This document shows, one piece after another, positions 16,392-24,517 of a DNA stretch of 64,000 nucleotides. Each line of letters starts with the position of its first letter. The stretch's first letter is position 1. Both the position numbers and the translations under genes were made by a program. Source of the stretch: Oscillospiraceae bacterium. GTDB lineage: Bacteria > Bacillota > Clostridia > Oscillospirales > CAG-272. Under the pieces are notes generated by a model. The model did not search any database. It was not told the DNA's origin and was given only the letters and a program-made list of their open reading frames with translations. The stretch covers positions 41,428 to 105,427 of the forward strand of contig SVTK01000009.1 in assembly GCA_015063805.1 (NCBI GenBank). Direction: 5' to 3'.

Positions 16392-18488
16392 TCAAATGCT
16401 GAACATCAGATCGGCATAGGTGGGATAAGGCCAGTATTCCTCCGAGGTTATCGGTTCCATGGCATCCACAGTAGCCCGAAGCTCTGTCATGGCGAAAAGG
16501 ACAAGATCCCGGTAATCCTGCGCCGTCTGCAGAGCATCTCCGCCCCTGGCCTTGACCTCAGCGAGAGCTGCCTCCAGGCGGTCCACCTGGGCATAGGCCA
16601 GATCGGTCAGGTCTGACAGCTTCTCAAACAGCTCGCTCTCATAGCGGCAGGCCATAGTGGGCACCACCGCACGCTTGGCAGAGATGGCGGAAGCCAGAGA
16701 TGCGGCGAAATCGGACACCGCGGGAAGGATATCCCGCTTCACCATATCCGCGAAGGTCAGCGCCTCGATGTTCACCGTCTTGGCGTAGGTCTCCAGCAGG
16801 ATCTCCAGACGGGAGTGCATCTCAGTCTCGGTGAAAACGTGGTGACGGGTGAAGAGCTCCACATTTTTGGGATCCACAAAGTGGGGCAGTGCATCGGGGG
16901 TAGAGCGGTAGTTGCACAGGCCGCGGCGGGCGGCTTCCTCCTGCCAGGCCTCGGCATAGCCGTCCCCGTTGAAGATGATGCGCTTGTGGGCCTTGATGGT
17001 GCGGCGGATCAGCGCGTTGAGGGCGGCGGTAAAGTCCTCTGCCCCCTCCAGCTCATCGGCGAACTGCTGCAGGGTATCGGCCACTGCGGTGTTAAGCACA
17101 ATGTTGGACTCGGCGGTGGAAATGGATGCCCCCAGCATACGGAACTCGAACTTGTTGCCGGTGAAGGCAAAGGGCGAGGTACGGTTGCGGTCGGTGGTAT
17201 CCTTGGGGATGGGGGGAAGCACATGGACGCCGATATTCATCTTGATTCGCCCGGTGCCGTTGTAAACCTCCCCGCTTTCCAGGGCTTCAAGGATGGCGGT
17301 GAGCTCATCGCCGAGGAACATGGAGACGATGGCGGGGGGAGCCTCGTGAGCACCCAGGCGGTGATCGTTGCCGGCAGTGGCAACCGAGATGCGAAGCAGA
17401 TCCTGATGCTCATCCACCGCCTTCATCACAGCGCAGAGGAAGAGAAGGAACTGGGCGTTTTCGTAGGGCGTCTTACCGGGGGCAAGCAGATTGACTCCAG
17501 TGTCAGTAGACAGGGACCAGTTGTTGTGCTTACCCGAGCCGTTAACCCCGGCGAAGGGCTTCTCGTGGAGCAAGCACACCAGATTATGCCGCAGGGCCAC
17601 GTTCTTCATGACCTCCATGGTCAGCTGGTTCTGGTCCACGGCAAGATTTGCGGTGGTGAAGATGGGGGCCATCTCATGCTGTGCGGGGGCGGCCTCGTTG
17701 TGCTTGGTCTTGGAAAGGATGCCCAGCTTCCAAAGTTCCTCGTCCAGTTCCTTCATGAAGGCGGCAATGCGGGGCTTGATGGCACCGAAATAGTGGTCGT
17801 CCATCTCCTGTCCCTTGGGAGGACGGGCACCGAAGAGGGTGCGGCCGCAGAAGATCAGATCCCGGCGGGACTCGTAGAGGGCCTTATCCACCAAAAAATA
17901 TTCCTGCTCGGGGCCCACGGTGGTGACCACCCGGCGGACACCGGTATTGCCGAAGAGATTCAGCACCCGAAGAGCCTGCTCACCTACCGCCTCGATAGAG
18001 CGAAGCAGGGGGGTCTTCTTATCCAGCACCTCGCCGCCGTAGGCGCAGAACACACAGGGAATGCAAAGGCTTCCGTCCTTGATGAAGGCATAGGAAGTGG
18101 GGTCCCAGGCGGTATAGCCCCGGGCCTCAAAGGTGGAGCGCAGACCGCCCGAGGGGAAGGAGGAGGCATCAGGTTCGCCCTTGATGAGCTCCTTGCCCGA
18201 GAATTCCATGATAACCCGTCCGTCCGAGGTGGGGGAGATGAAGCTGTCGTGCTTCTCGGCGGTGATCCCCGTCATGGGCTGGAACCAGTGGGTATAGTGG
18301 GTCGCCCCCTTCTCCAGCGCCCAATCCTTCATGGCGGCGGCTACGCTGTTGGCCACCGCAGGGTCAAGCTGATTCCCCGACTCAATGGTTTTGTGCAGGG
18401 ACTTATAGATATCCTTGGGCAGGCGTTCGCGCATGACCTCGTCATTGAACACCAGACTGCCGAAAATTTCGGGAACCCTCTTTGCCAT
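16392..18488 (-). CDS. glnN: Glutamine synthetase type III
   Basis: GSIII makes glutamine from glutamate, ammonia and ATP as a large oligomer in the cytoplasm. The 698-residue size and the N-terminal segment with [12 protein letters not shown] are specific to type III. The substrate regions [22 protein letters not shown] and [12 protein letters not shown] are intact. It is a single gene with its own promoter and terminator. No PII-family gene is adjacent. The phage-derived cassette upstream runs in the same direction with no clear terminator between them, so readthrough into glnN is possible. Confidence 0.95.
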   Translation of the reverse strand: MAKRVPEIFGSLVFNDEVMRERLPKDIYKSLHKTIESGNQLDPAVANSVAAAMKDWALEKGATHYTHWFQPMTGITAEKHDSFISPTSDGRVIMEFSGKELIKGEPDASSFPSGGLRSTFEARGYTAWDPTSYAFIKDGSLCIPCVFCAYGGEVLDKKTPLLRSIEAVGEQALRVLNLFGNTGVRRVVTTVGPEQEYFLVDKALYESRRDLIFCGRTLFGARPPKGQEMDDHYFGAIKPRIAAFMKELDEELWKLGILSKTKHNEAAPAQHEMAPIFTTANLAVDQNQLTMEVMKNVALRHNLVCLLHEKPFAGVNGSGKHNNWSLSTDTGVNLLAPGKTPYENAQFLLFLCAVMKAVDEHQDLLRISVATAGNDHRLGAHEAPPAIVSMFLGDELTAILEALESGEVYNGTGRIKMNIGVHVLPPIPKDTTDRNRTSPFAFTGNKFEFRMLGASISTAESNIVLNTAVADTLQQFADELEGAEDFTAALNALIRRTIKAHKRIIFNGDGYAEAWQEEAARRGLCNYRSTPDALPHFVDPKNVELFTRHHVFTETEMHSRLEILLETYAKTVNIEALTFADMVKRDILPAVSDFAASLASAISAKRAVVPTMACRYESELFEKLSDLTDLAYAQVDRLEAALAEVKARGGDALQTAQDYRDLVLFAMTELRATVDAMEPITSEEYWPYPTYADLMFSI

Positions 18489-18590
18489 AGATACAACCTT
18501 TCTGCGCGGCAGACCGCGCCATGCAAAATGCGCAAAAGCAGCTTCCCCGCAGGCGGAAGACGCTTCCTCCGCACACAGGGCGATTAGATT

Positions 18591-18619
18591 ATTATATCAC
18601 ATTTGCCGGCATTTTGCAA
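18591..18619 (-). promoter_or_regulatory. Promoter of glnN
   Basis: TTGCAA (18614-18619) and TATAAT (18591-18596) on the minus strand are 17 bases apart. The transcript would carry a leader of about 100 bases before the glnN ATG. The leader is GC-rich and can fold (for example GCGGAAG facing CTTCCGC), but no known riboswitch is recognised. Confidence 0.75.
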
Positions 18620-18636
18620 GAGGGATAGCGCGGTTT

Positions 18637-18903
18637 TTATTCCGCCTTTGGATTTGTCCCCTTCTCTTCCCCGTTGACGCTCGGCAATCCCGTGCCGCCA
18701 AGGGAAGACGCAATCAGCCGCGCCACGTCCACAGCACCCTCACCGAAGATGTAGGCAATGGCCGCCGTCACGGCACACTTCAGCGCCGATACAATCTCCG
18801 GGGTCAGCTCCTCACCGAAGCAGGCGGCCACCAACGCCGCCGCACCCGCCAAAATCGCCGCCCACAGCTTCCGGGAACTCAGCTTTTCCTTGAACTTTTC
18901 CAT
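18637..18903 (-). CDS. Putative phage holin
   Basis: An 88-residue protein with a positively charged start (KFKEKLSSRKLW), a hydrophobic alanine-rich helix (about 13-30), a loop and a second hydrophobic helix (about 38-55), then a polar tail. This is the plan of class II holins, which open the membrane to release endolysin. It is the last gene of the cassette, with a GGAGGAG ribosome binding site. Holins have little sequence conservation, so the call rests on size, topology and the endolysin two genes upstream. Confidence 0.6.
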   Translation of the reverse strand: MEKFKEKLSSRKLWAAILAGAAALVAACFGEELTPEIVSALKCAVTAAIAYIFGEGAVDVARLIASSLGGTGLPSVNGEEKGTNPKAE

Positions 18904-18916
18904 CTATTTCTCCTCC

Positions 18917-19189
18917 TCAATAATCTCTCTTCAAATTCGATTTTGCGGCCGGCATAAATGTCGGTCGCAGATTGATGCCGTACTTGTTCACGTTCTCCAC
19001 CGCAGACTTGGTACAGTAAGCGATCACCGTCCCAAGAATGGTGGTGATGGCCGTCTGGGACAGGCTCTCGGCGATCTCGTACCGCCCGAGAAACGCCAGC
19101 CCGTAGGAGCACCACACCCACGCAATGGCGTTGATCAGCAAAATCAGCACCATCACCTTGGTAAAGCTGTCGATGCGGGGCTTCTTCAT
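18917..19189 (-). CDS. Small membrane protein of the phage cassette (possible second holin)
   Basis: A 90-residue protein with a basic N-terminus, a strong hydrophobic helix (VMVLILLINAIAWVWCSYGLAF) and a second helix (about 46-62), ending in a basic tail. Its ATG at 19189 overlaps the stop of the endolysin gene (TGATG), so the two are translationally coupled. It could be the holin proper, an antiholin or a membrane partner of the lysin. No specific family is recognised. Confidence 0.55.
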   Translation of the reverse strand: MKKPRIDSFTKVMVLILLINAIAWVWCSYGLAFLGRYEIAESLSQTAITTILGTVIAYCTKSAVENVNKYGINLRPTFMPAAKSNLKRDY

Positions 19190-19809
19190 CACGCACCGCC
19201 CCCCGTGATTGCCCGGTACAGGAATACCACCGCCATCTCACGGGTGCAGGGCTCACGCAGACGAAGGTTCCCGGTTTCATCCCCATACAGGATGCCGTTC
19301 CGCTTCGCCCATTCCACCGCTTCCCGCGCCCACTCGGCAGGCTCGTTGTCCTGCCGAACGTCCGGGATTTTGGCTACCTCCACATCCCCGATGCGGTTGG
19401 GTATGCCCAGGTATGCCGCAGGGTCAAGCACTACGTTTGCACTGCTCCGCACCTCAAAATGAAGGTGATCCCCCGTGCTGTACCCGGTGGATCCCATAAT
19501 GCCAAGGACGTCCCCCGCACTCACCCGCTGGCCCGTGGTGACTCTGCGTTCTGCCATGTGGCAGTAGTAGATGTAGTTGCCGTCGTCCCCCAGCACGCAA
19601 ACATAATTGCCCCATTGCCAGGTGGCGTTGGATTTGTCGGTCACCATCTGCGACACCGCCACCACACCGCCCACGGCGGCACGGATGAGGTAATCCGCGC
19701 CCACAATGTCCAGCCCACCGTGCCGCTTCCGCTGTCCGCTGATGGGGTCGGTGCGCATCCCGTAGGCCGAGGTGATGCGCATCTCTCCGTCAAAGGGTAG
19801 TCTTGCCAT
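19189..19809 (-). CDS. Phage endolysin: M23 metallopeptidase with SLH-like tail
   Basis: Residues about 5-130 form an M23 (LytM-type) endopeptidase that cuts peptide bridges of peptidoglycan. The zinc motif HGGLD (H-x3-D) and the HLHFEV motif are intact, with GYSTGDHLHF just before it. The C-terminal 45 residues (WAREAVEWAKRNGIL, then CTREMAVVFLYR) look like a single SLH-type repeat for wall binding. The ATG at 19809 is chosen because AGGAGG lies seven bases upstream; a GTG at 19815 sits too close to it. There is no signal peptide, which fits release through holins. Confidence 0.85.
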   Translation of the reverse strand: MARLPFDGEMRITSAYGMRTDPISGQRKRHGGLDIVGADYLIRAAVGGVVAVSQMVTDKSNATWQWGNYVCVLGDDGNYIYYCHMAERRVTTGQRVSAGDVLGIMGSTGYSTGDHLHFEVRSSANVVLDPAAYLGIPNRIGDVEVAKIPDVRQDNEPAEWAREAVEWAKRNGILYGDETGNLRLREPCTREMAVVFLYRAITGGGA

Positions 19810-19811
19810 GC

Positions 19812-20057
19812 TCACTCCTCCTTTGTCTTCTTCCAGTCCTCCAGGTGAATGATCCGCCGCTCGTGCTCATCGATCTCCTCCCCGTGCTTGTCCACTCTGC
19901 GCTTCAGCTCTCCGTGCACCGCGTCACTGTTTCGCCGGAACTCATTCAGGGTAGTCTCCAGCTTGGTCATGGCCGCGGTGTTCTTGGAGATCACCGTGCA
20001 GAAGGTGATCAGAAACCCGGCAAGCGAGATCAATCCCGCCACAATCTCCCAGGTCAC
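19812..20057 (-). CDS. XhlA-like phage membrane protein
   Basis: An 81-residue protein with one N-terminal membrane helix (IVAGLISLAGFLITFCTVIS) followed by a charged, heptad-like coiled-coil region with HGELKRRVDKHGEEIDEHERRI. XhlA of phage PBSX has related features (though the helix is at the other end) and works with holin and endolysin in lysis. The GTG start overlaps the previous stop (GTGA) and has a very strong GGAGGAGGTG ribosome binding site. A phage tail or holin accessory role is inferred from its position. Confidence 0.6.
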   Translation of the reverse strand: MTWEIVAGLISLAGFLITFCTVISKNTAAMTKLETTLNEFRRNSDAVHGELKRRVDKHGEEIDEHERRIIHLEDWKKTKEE

Positions 20058-20290
20058 GCCGTCACCTCCTCCACGTAAAGCCCCACAAGGTCACGCAGGG
20101 GCACATACACGGGGGTGCCCGTATCACGGGTGCACTCAACGTTCTCGGTGTAATCCCTGTCACACTCAAGCGCCATGCCGCTCACATCGGGAATGGGATC
20201 ATCCCCCTCCACCGCCCCAAATTCGCTCTCGCTGACCTCCACAAAGCCACGGGGCTGTGTTCTGTCTGCGAGGTAATCATGCTTGCTCAT
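20054..20290 (-). CDS. Small acidic phage protein, unknown function
   Basis: A 78-residue, strongly acidic protein without membrane segments. The ATG at 20290 has an AAAGGAG ribosome binding site; the open frame upstream lacks one. It lies between a tail-fibre-like gene and the lysis genes, the place where small XkdX-like or chaperone-like proteins often occur in Gram-positive phages. No family is recognised. The segment TPVYVPLRDLVGLYV suggests a small beta-rich domain. Confidence 0.55.
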   Translation of the reverse strand: MSKHDYLADRTQPRGFVEVSESEFGAVEGDDPIPDVSGMALECDRDYTENVECTRDTGTPVYVPLRDLVGLYVEEVTA

Positions 20291-20313
20291 GTGTTGCTCC
20301 TTTCTGCCGCAAA

Positions 20314-21072
20314 TCAAATGGTAAAGCTTGCATTCTCACCCGCCGCTGTCACACGGACGAGAAAGCACATACCGGTACCGTTATAGCCGAAATATACTCC
20401 ATCTCCCATCATTTCCGTGCCGTCCGTGGTCATCTGCATCATGGTATTATCGCTGACAAAGAAAGCGAAGCAAGTTCCACTGGCGATTGGCCGCGTCAAT
20501 GATTTCGCGCCGATCCCTGTTTCGGTTACTGCGTTCAACGTTCCATCCTCCGACACCGTGGTATAGTAGATGGTGGATATTTCGTTATTGTCAGTGGTTG
20601 TCACCGTCACCGTCACCTGGACATTGCCCACGCTGCTGCCGCCCTGGTGTGTTCCCGTCACACCGAAAATGCTCACCCCTTTGGCGATGTTTTCCGCTTT
20701 GAGATTGGCATCTCCCTTGACCGTCACCGCGCCTGTGGTGTATCTTCCGCTTGCCACAGCGGTTTGGTTGCTGGTGGTAGGCGTGACGGTTTTCGCCGCC
20801 TGGACGGACAGCTGCTTGGTGGCAGATTTTGTCCCTGCGGCAACGGTTCCCGCGCTTTGTGTTGCCGACGCCGTGATCTTTCCCGCAGAGGACACCGTGA
20901 TGGTCGGCGTTGCCTGGACAACATCGGGCGCACGGGACGGCATACTGCTGATGACGGAGGGCAAATCATCAAGACGCTCCTCGCCGCTCAGGGTCGCCCC
21001 CTTTGCGGAGAGCGCATCAATGATGCCACCCTTCGCTTCCGCCAGACGATCAATTTCTGCTTTGATGCTCAT
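20314..21072 (-). CDS. Phage tail-fibre-like protein
   Basis: The N-terminus has a short helical tip (IKAEIDRLAEAKGGIIDAL) and LDDLPSVISSM, a start common to tail-fibre proteins of Clostridia phages. The middle is a low-complexity run rich in Ser, Thr, Ala and Val (TVSSAGKITASATQSAGTV and similar), typical of beta-structured fibre shafts. A C-terminal domain of about 90 residues (IYYTTVSEDGTLNAVTE onward) could be the receptor-binding tip. A neighbouring gene encodes a protein of similar plan. Confidence 0.65.
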   Translation of the reverse strand: MSIKAEIDRLAEAKGGIIDALSAKGATLSGEERLDDLPSVISSMPSRAPDVVQATPTITVSSAGKITASATQSAGTVAAGTKSATKQLSVQAAKTVTPTTSNQTAVASGRYTTGAVTVKGDANLKAENIAKGVSIFGVTGTHQGGSSVGNVQVTVTVTTTDNNEISTIYYTTVSEDGTLNAVTETGIGAKSLTRPIASGTCFAFFVSDNTMMQMTTDGTEMMGDGVYFGYNGTGMCFLVRVTAAGENASFTI

Positions 21073-21084
21073 ACAAGCACCCCC

Positions 21085-21663
21085 TTAAATCGCCGCCAGG
21101 GCATCTTCGATGTCGTTCGTGAGCGTCACCGTACCGCCGGCGGTATATCCTGCGGGGATTGAAGCGCTTGTGCTGTTCAGCCCATCGATGGTTCTGCTGA
21201 TTGTGCCATGGTTGGGCATCGTGCCGGCGGTCATCGCGCCGTTTGACAGAACGATAATTTTGCCGGTCAGCACATCTCCTGCCGCCGCCGTAACACCCGA
21301 TACATCCTGGTATGCGTCGGGAATGGCGTTCACCGTCACATCCGACAGACCGTAGTACCCGCCATCCGGGGTAATGCTCTGCTGTTTCTTGGTAGGTGTC
21401 GCCGTTTTGGACTGCAGATTATAGCTGCCGCCGCCCGACACACCCGAAACCGTTCCCGAGCCGTTGTGATAGCCCGCCGGAATGGTGTAGGTCTCGCCTT
21501 CCTTTACCGTGGCACTGATGGCTCCCCGGTTGATCAGATTTTCAATGGCCTCCGCCAACACCTCCAGCTTGTCGGTGCTGTTTGCCATGCCCAGCTCCAC
21601 CAGCTTGGCGCGAATGGTATTTCTGCTCAGCTCAATTTTGCTGATTTCGGTTGCAATACTCAT
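21085..21663 (-). CDS. Phage tail-fibre-like protein (second)
   Basis: A 192-residue protein that starts with a helical segment (IATEISKIELSRNTIRAKL, then LEVLAEAIENL) and continues with glycine- and threonine-rich beta repeats, including ATPTKKQQSITPDGGYYGLS and ATVKEGETYTIPAGYHNGSG. These blocks recur in tail-fibre and minor structural proteins of Clostridia prophages. It has an AAGGAGG ribosome binding site. It shares the same overall plan with the downstream fibre-like protein but not close identity. Confidence 0.65.
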   Translation of the reverse strand: MSIATEISKIELSRNTIRAKLVELGMANSTDKLEVLAEAIENLINRGAISATVKEGETYTIPAGYHNGSGTVSGVSGGGSYNLQSKTATPTKKQQSITPDGGYYGLSDVTVNAIPDAYQDVSGVTAAAGDVLTGKIIVLSNGAMTAGTMPNHGTISRTIDGLNSTSASIPAGYTAGGTVTLTNDIEDALAAI

Positions 21664-21681
21664 GGTTTACTCCTCCTTTTG

Positions 21682-22401
21682 TTAAATCATCCCCAGCAGC
21701 AATTCGATGTTGCCCACGGTGGCATAGACCGCCGCCGCCGTAATGGGGCGGGTATTGTCGCCTTCCACCGTATCTGCCGTATCCACCGACAGCCGTCCTT
21801 CGCCGTCAATCTTGAGATTGTCCCCGACCTTAGCGATACCCGCCGTGGTTTCGGTCATCATGGGGACATTGCCCTCTCCGCCACCCGACACCATCTCGGT
21901 GGGCTCTACCACGCCGTCCGACCCGACTGCGAGGACCTTGCCCGCCTCGGACACCGGCCAGACTGCATCCAGCCTGCTGCCGTAGGCCGCCAACAGCTCG
22001 GCGTAAATATCTGCCGCAGGCGGGGCGGGCGTCTCCCCCCGCACATAGCAGGACGGCGTGATCAGAACCGCCGTATAGCCCGTGGTCAGGCGGTAAGCAC
22101 TGCCGCCCGGATCGAGCCCCAAAAGCCCTACCAGCACATATACACTTCCGCCGCCATCAGGCGCACGCAAAAGCTCGGCAGGGAAAGCACAGCACAGCGT
22201 CTCATCCAGGGGAACAGTGAAGGGTCTGCCCCCCCTGCCCTTCCGGCGGAATACCGCCAGCAGCTGCAGATTCTCCCACGCCGCATCCACGGTGAATTTC
22301 GCGAAAAGATACTGCTGCGTATCTCCCCGCGGCATGGGCTCAGGGCAGAAGCAATCGATCTCCTGTCCCTCTACGGTAAAGTGAATTGTGCGTTTATCCA
22401 T
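21682..22401 (-). CDS. Phage baseplate upper protein-like
   Basis: The first 125 residues have the layout of BppU-like N-terminal domains: VEGQEIDCF, then FAKFTVDAAWENLQLLAVF, VPLDETLCCAFPAELL and VGLLGLDPGG. Such domains anchor fibres to the tail tip. The C-terminal half (VGDNLKIDGEGRLSVDTAD, then AAAVYATVGNIELLLGMI) is a fibre-like region found at phage structural C-termini. It is the first full gene of the cassette, with a GGAGGGG ribosome binding site. Confidence 0.65.
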   Translation of the reverse strand: MDKRTIHFTVEGQEIDCFCPEPMPRGDTQQYLFAKFTVDAAWENLQLLAVFRRKGRGGRPFTVPLDETLCCAFPAELLRAPDGGGSVYVLVGLLGLDPGGSAYRLTTGYTAVLITPSCYVRGETPAPPAADIYAELLAAYGSRLDAVWPVSEAGKVLAVGSDGVVEPTEMVSGGGEGNVPMMTETTAGIAKVGDNLKIDGEGRLSVDTADTVEGDNTRPITAAAVYATVGNIELLLGMI

Positions 22402-22453
22402 TACGGCACCCCTCCATGCCCACTCTTCCGGGCTGATTCGTTTTTCCTTTCAT
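22394..22453 (-). CDS. Possible 19-residue leader ORF upstream of the phage cassette
   Basis: An ATG at 22453 has a well-spaced AAAAAGGAG ribosome binding site and opens a short frame (MKGKTNQPGRVGMEGCRNG) that ends inside the start of the baseplate-like gene. The overlap would couple its translation to that gene. It could be a true leader peptide, the remnant of a longer phage gene, or a chance frame. Confidence 0.35.
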   Translation of the reverse strand: MKGKTNQPGRVGMEGCRNG

Positions 22454-22570
22454 GATCATCTCTCCTTTTTGCAAGTTCGACCGCTGCCCCGACAGCCCGG
22501 CCGCTGTGATCCATCCCCGCCCCCCGGCTTCCCGGGGCCTGCACAGCAAGGGATCCCCGATCACGGGTCT

Positions 22571-22599
22571 ATCATAACACAGGTGAAAATGTCTGTCAA
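22571..22599 (-). promoter_or_regulatory. Promoter of the phage-derived cassette
   Basis: On the minus strand a consensus TTGACA (22594-22599) and TATGAT (22571-22576) are separated by exactly 17 bases. The leader to the first gene is about 110-160 bases long. This is among the strongest-looking promoters of the window, so the cassette can be transcribed without a phage activator. Confidence 0.8.
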
Positions 22600-22610
22600 G
22601 ATACTTGACA
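22594..22610. promoter_or_regulatory. Perfect palindrome over the -35 box (candidate operator)
   Basis: TGTCAAG-ATA-CTTGACA is a perfect 7-bp inverted repeat whose one arm contains the -35 hexamer of the cassette promoter. A dimeric repressor bound here would block RNA polymerase. It does not match the Gram-positive LexA box, and no repressor gene lies in the cassette. Confidence 0.6.
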
Positions 22611-22661
22611 TTTCGGCCAAAACTCTCGCAATCACACGAAAAAAGGGAGCATCGCTCCCAA

Positions 22662-22700
22662 AAACAAAAGCACCGCGCGGACTGCGCGGTGCTTTTGTTT
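22662..22700 (-). terminator. Terminator of the SPFH operon
   Basis: A 17-bp perfect stem (AAACAAAAGCACCGCGC paired with GCGCGGTGCTTTTGTTT) with a five-base loop. It begins within the stop region of the ribbon-helix-helix gene. A second small hairpin (GGGAGC-ATC-GCTCCC) at 22645-22659 and a T run follow on the minus strand. Confidence 0.85.
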
Positions 22701-22884
22701 ATTCGGTTTCTTCGTTTTCCTTCCCGGCCGACTCTTCCCGCCCCCCGGCGCGGCGGCGGACGCACTCGGTGAGCAGATACTCGATCTGCCCGTTCACCGA
22801 GCGGAACTCATCCTCCGCCCAGGCGGCCAGGGCCGCATAAAGCTGGGGCGAGAGGCGGAGCGGGATCTGTTTTTTCTCTGCCAT
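22699..22884 (-). CDS. Arc/MetJ-type ribbon-helix-helix protein
   Basis: A 61-residue protein with the ribbon-helix-helix pattern: [20 protein letters not shown] forms the beta strand and first helix, and [19 protein letters not shown] the second helix. Such proteins bind DNA as dimers. The ATG at 22884 overlaps the stop of the YbjQ-family gene (TGATG). It is the last gene of a four-gene operon led by an SPFH protein, and could autoregulate the operon through the imperfect palindrome at 24490-24517. The acidic C-terminal tail is not part of the fold. The pairing with SPFH genes recurs in Clostridia; its meaning is unknown. Confidence 0.75.
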   Translation of the reverse strand: MAEKKQIPLRLSPQLYAALAAWAEDEFRSVNGQIEYLLTECVRRRAGGREESAGKENEETE

Positions 22885-23201
22885 CACACCGTGCGGAACT
22901 TCACCGCGGTGCCGTAAGCAATCACCTCAGCGGCCCCCTGCATCACAGCAGAGCCGGCATAGCGCACGCACACAATCGCATCCGCGCCAAGTGCTTCTGC
23001 CTCTTCACACATCCGCTTGGTGGCCAAGGCGCGGGCATCGTTCATCATCTCGGTGTAGGATTTCAGCTCGCCGCCCACCAAGGTTTTGAAGCTCTGCGCA
23101 ATATCGCTGCCCAAATGCTTGCTTTGAATGGTACTGCCCTTCACCATGCCCAGCATTTCCAATTCTTTTCCGGCAATATATTCTGTGGTTACCATCAACA
23201 T
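22884..23201 (-). CDS. YbjQ family (UPF0145) heavy-metal-binding-like protein
   Basis: A 105-residue protein with the family core: an N-terminal beta strand, LGMVKGSTI, the acidic [19 protein letters not shown] helix, and [17 protein letters not shown]0145 proteins form pentamers and have been called heavy-metal binding, but their role is unclear. The ATG at 23201 has an AAGGAGG site; the longer open frame lacks one. It is co-transcribed with the SPFH protein and a small membrane protein, so it may act at a membrane microdomain. Confidence 0.85.
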   Translation of the reverse strand: MLMVTTEYIAGKELEMLGMVKGSTIQSKHLGSDIAQSFKTLVGGELKSYTEMMNDARALATKRMCEEAEALGADAIVCVRYAGSAVMQGAAEVIAYGTAVKFRTV

Positions 23202-23217
23202 TTCATTTTCCTCCTTC

Positions 23218-23442
23218 TCAGTATTGGTCGAGATCGTCGGTCTCTCCCGAGCGCAGTTCACGGATGCGCTGGATCAGCACATAGAGCACCATCCCGCAGA
23301 TGGCCATCGGCAGGATGCCCAGCAGCAGCTTCACCCACCAGACCAACCCGGGCAAGAAAAGCAACAGCGCCGCAAAACCGATATAATACAGGATCAGACA
23401 CACACCCACCGCCATGGGGGCAGCATAATTCCGTTTTTTCAT
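23218..23442 (-). CDS. Small two-helix membrane protein
   Basis: A 74-residue protein with two hydrophobic helices (about 10-30 and 36-57) and a charged, acidic C-terminus. It lies nine bases after the SPFH gene, so it is probably a partner or membrane anchor of that protein. No family is recognised. Confidence 0.7.
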   Translation of the reverse strand: MKKRNYAAPMAVGVCLILYYIGFAALLLFLPGLVWWVKLLLGILPMAICGMVLYVLIQRIRELRSGETDDLDQY

Positions 23443-23451
23443 CCCGACAGA

Positions 23452-24468
23452 TCAATACAAACTGCCCGAGTTGACCACGGGCTGTGCGTCCCGGTTGCCG
23501 CAGAGAACCACCAGCAGATTAGACACCATGGCAGCCTTGCGCTCGCTGTCCAGCTCCACAGTGCCACCCTTCTCCAAGCGTTCCAGGGCCATTTCCACCA
23601 TGCCCACTGCACCGTCTACAATCATCTTGCGAGCGTCGATGATGGCCGATGCCTGCTGACGCTGCAGCATCACCGCCGCGATCTCGGGGGCGTAGGCAAG
23701 GTTGGTGATCCGCGCCTCTACGATCTCAATGCCCGCATCATCCACACGGTTTTGAATCTCGTCCCGGATACGGGCGGCTACCAACTCACTGGAGCCCCGC
23801 AGACTGCCGTCGTCGGCAACACCGTCGCCGGTGGTATCCACCCCGGGAGCAACATCGTAGGGATAGATCCGCACAATGTTCCGCAGGGCACTGTCGCACT
23901 GCAGAGAAAGATATTCCTTATAATTGTCCACATTGAACACCGCCTTAGCCGTGTCCACGATACGCCAGGTCACCGCAATACCGATTTCGATGGGATTACC
24001 CAGGCAATCGTTGATCTTCTGCCGATTGTTGTTGAGCGTCATAATCTTCAGAGACAGCTTCTTGTTCACCATCTCCACATTCACCGAGCCGTTGGCATTG
24101 ACTGCGGGAGCAGAAACCTGCTTCACATCCCCGCTCTGGCTGAGCTTGGTCTTAGCCGCAGGATTGACGGCGGAGCAGAAGGGATTGACGAAATAGAAGC
24201 CCTCCCCCTTCAGCGTACCGATATATTTACCGAACAGGGTCAGCACCAGCGCCTCCTGGGGCCCGAGGATCTTCAGACCGGGAATCACAAGCCATCCCAG
24301 GCAGAGGTAGGCCACGGAAATAACAAGCAGGATCAGCCCCGCCACCATACCCTCGTCCATCATCATGCCGCCGAACACCGCACCGACAATGGCGGCCAGA
24401 TAGAGCAGAATGGTCACAAGCATCACGGCCATGCCGTTTTTCTTACCCGATAAGATTTTCTCTTCCAT
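23452..24468 (-). CDS. SPFH/Band 7 domain membrane protein
   Basis: Two N-terminal hydrophobic segments (about 14-35 and 40-65) are followed by the SPFH domain: LKILGPQEALVLTLFGKYIGTLKGEGFYFVNPF matches the usual entry, then VTWRIVDTAKAVFNVDNY and LRNIVRIYPYD. A helical segment with ARITNLAYAPEIAAVMLQRQ is the coiled-coil part. SPFH proteins oligomerise into membrane scaffolds. The ATG at 24468 follows GGAGGTG. The protein ends in a short hydrophobic tail rather than the long flotillin coiled coil. The gene leads an operon with a small membrane protein, YbjQ and a DNA-binding protein. Confidence 0.9.
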   Translation of the reverse strand: MEEKILSGKKNGMAVMLVTILLYLAAIVGAVFGGMMMDEGMVAGLILLVISVAYLCLGWLVIPGLKILGPQEALVLTLFGKYIGTLKGEGFYFVNPFCSAVNPAAKTKLSQSGDVKQVSAPAVNANGSVNVEMVNKKLSLKIMTLNNNRQKINDCLGNPIEIGIAVTWRIVDTAKAVFNVDNYKEYLSLQCDSALRNIVRIYPYDVAPGVDTTGDGVADDGSLRGSSELVAARIRDEIQNRVDDAGIEIVEARITNLAYAPEIAAVMLQRQQASAIIDARKMIVDGAVGMVEMALERLEKGGTVELDSERKAAMVSNLLVVLCGNRDAQPVVNSGSLY

Positions 24469-24489
24469 GAAAAGCACCTCCGTATATTT

Positions 24490-24517
24490 GGTATCATTAT
24501 GATATCATATTTATACC
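24490..24517. promoter_or_regulatory. Imperfect 28-bp palindrome over the SPFH -10 box
   Basis: Two 14-base arms (GGTATcatTATGAT and the inverted GGTATaaaTATGAT) match at 11 of 14 positions and cover the -10 region. This is a candidate operator; the ribbon-helix-helix protein of the same operon is the nearest candidate regulator. Confidence 0.5.

Larger units (their letters stand above)
18637..22610 (-). mobile_element. Prophage-derived tail-fibre and lysis cassette
   Basis: Eight consecutive, mostly overlapping minus-strand genes encode a baseplate-type protein, two tail-fibre-like proteins, a small acidic protein, an XhlA-like protein, an M23 endolysin and two holin-like membrane proteins. 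The order (tail tip, then lysis) is that of the late end of a siphophage. There are no genes for head, tail tube, terminase, integrase or repressor on either side. One promoter with a palindromic operator drives the set. It may be a decayed prophage or a domesticated cassette. Confidence 0.7.

Noticed and set aside
22394..22765. A 123-codon minus-strand frame upstream of the phage cassette
   Set aside because: It crosses the SPFH terminator and the phage promoter; only its last 19 codons follow a ribosome binding site.
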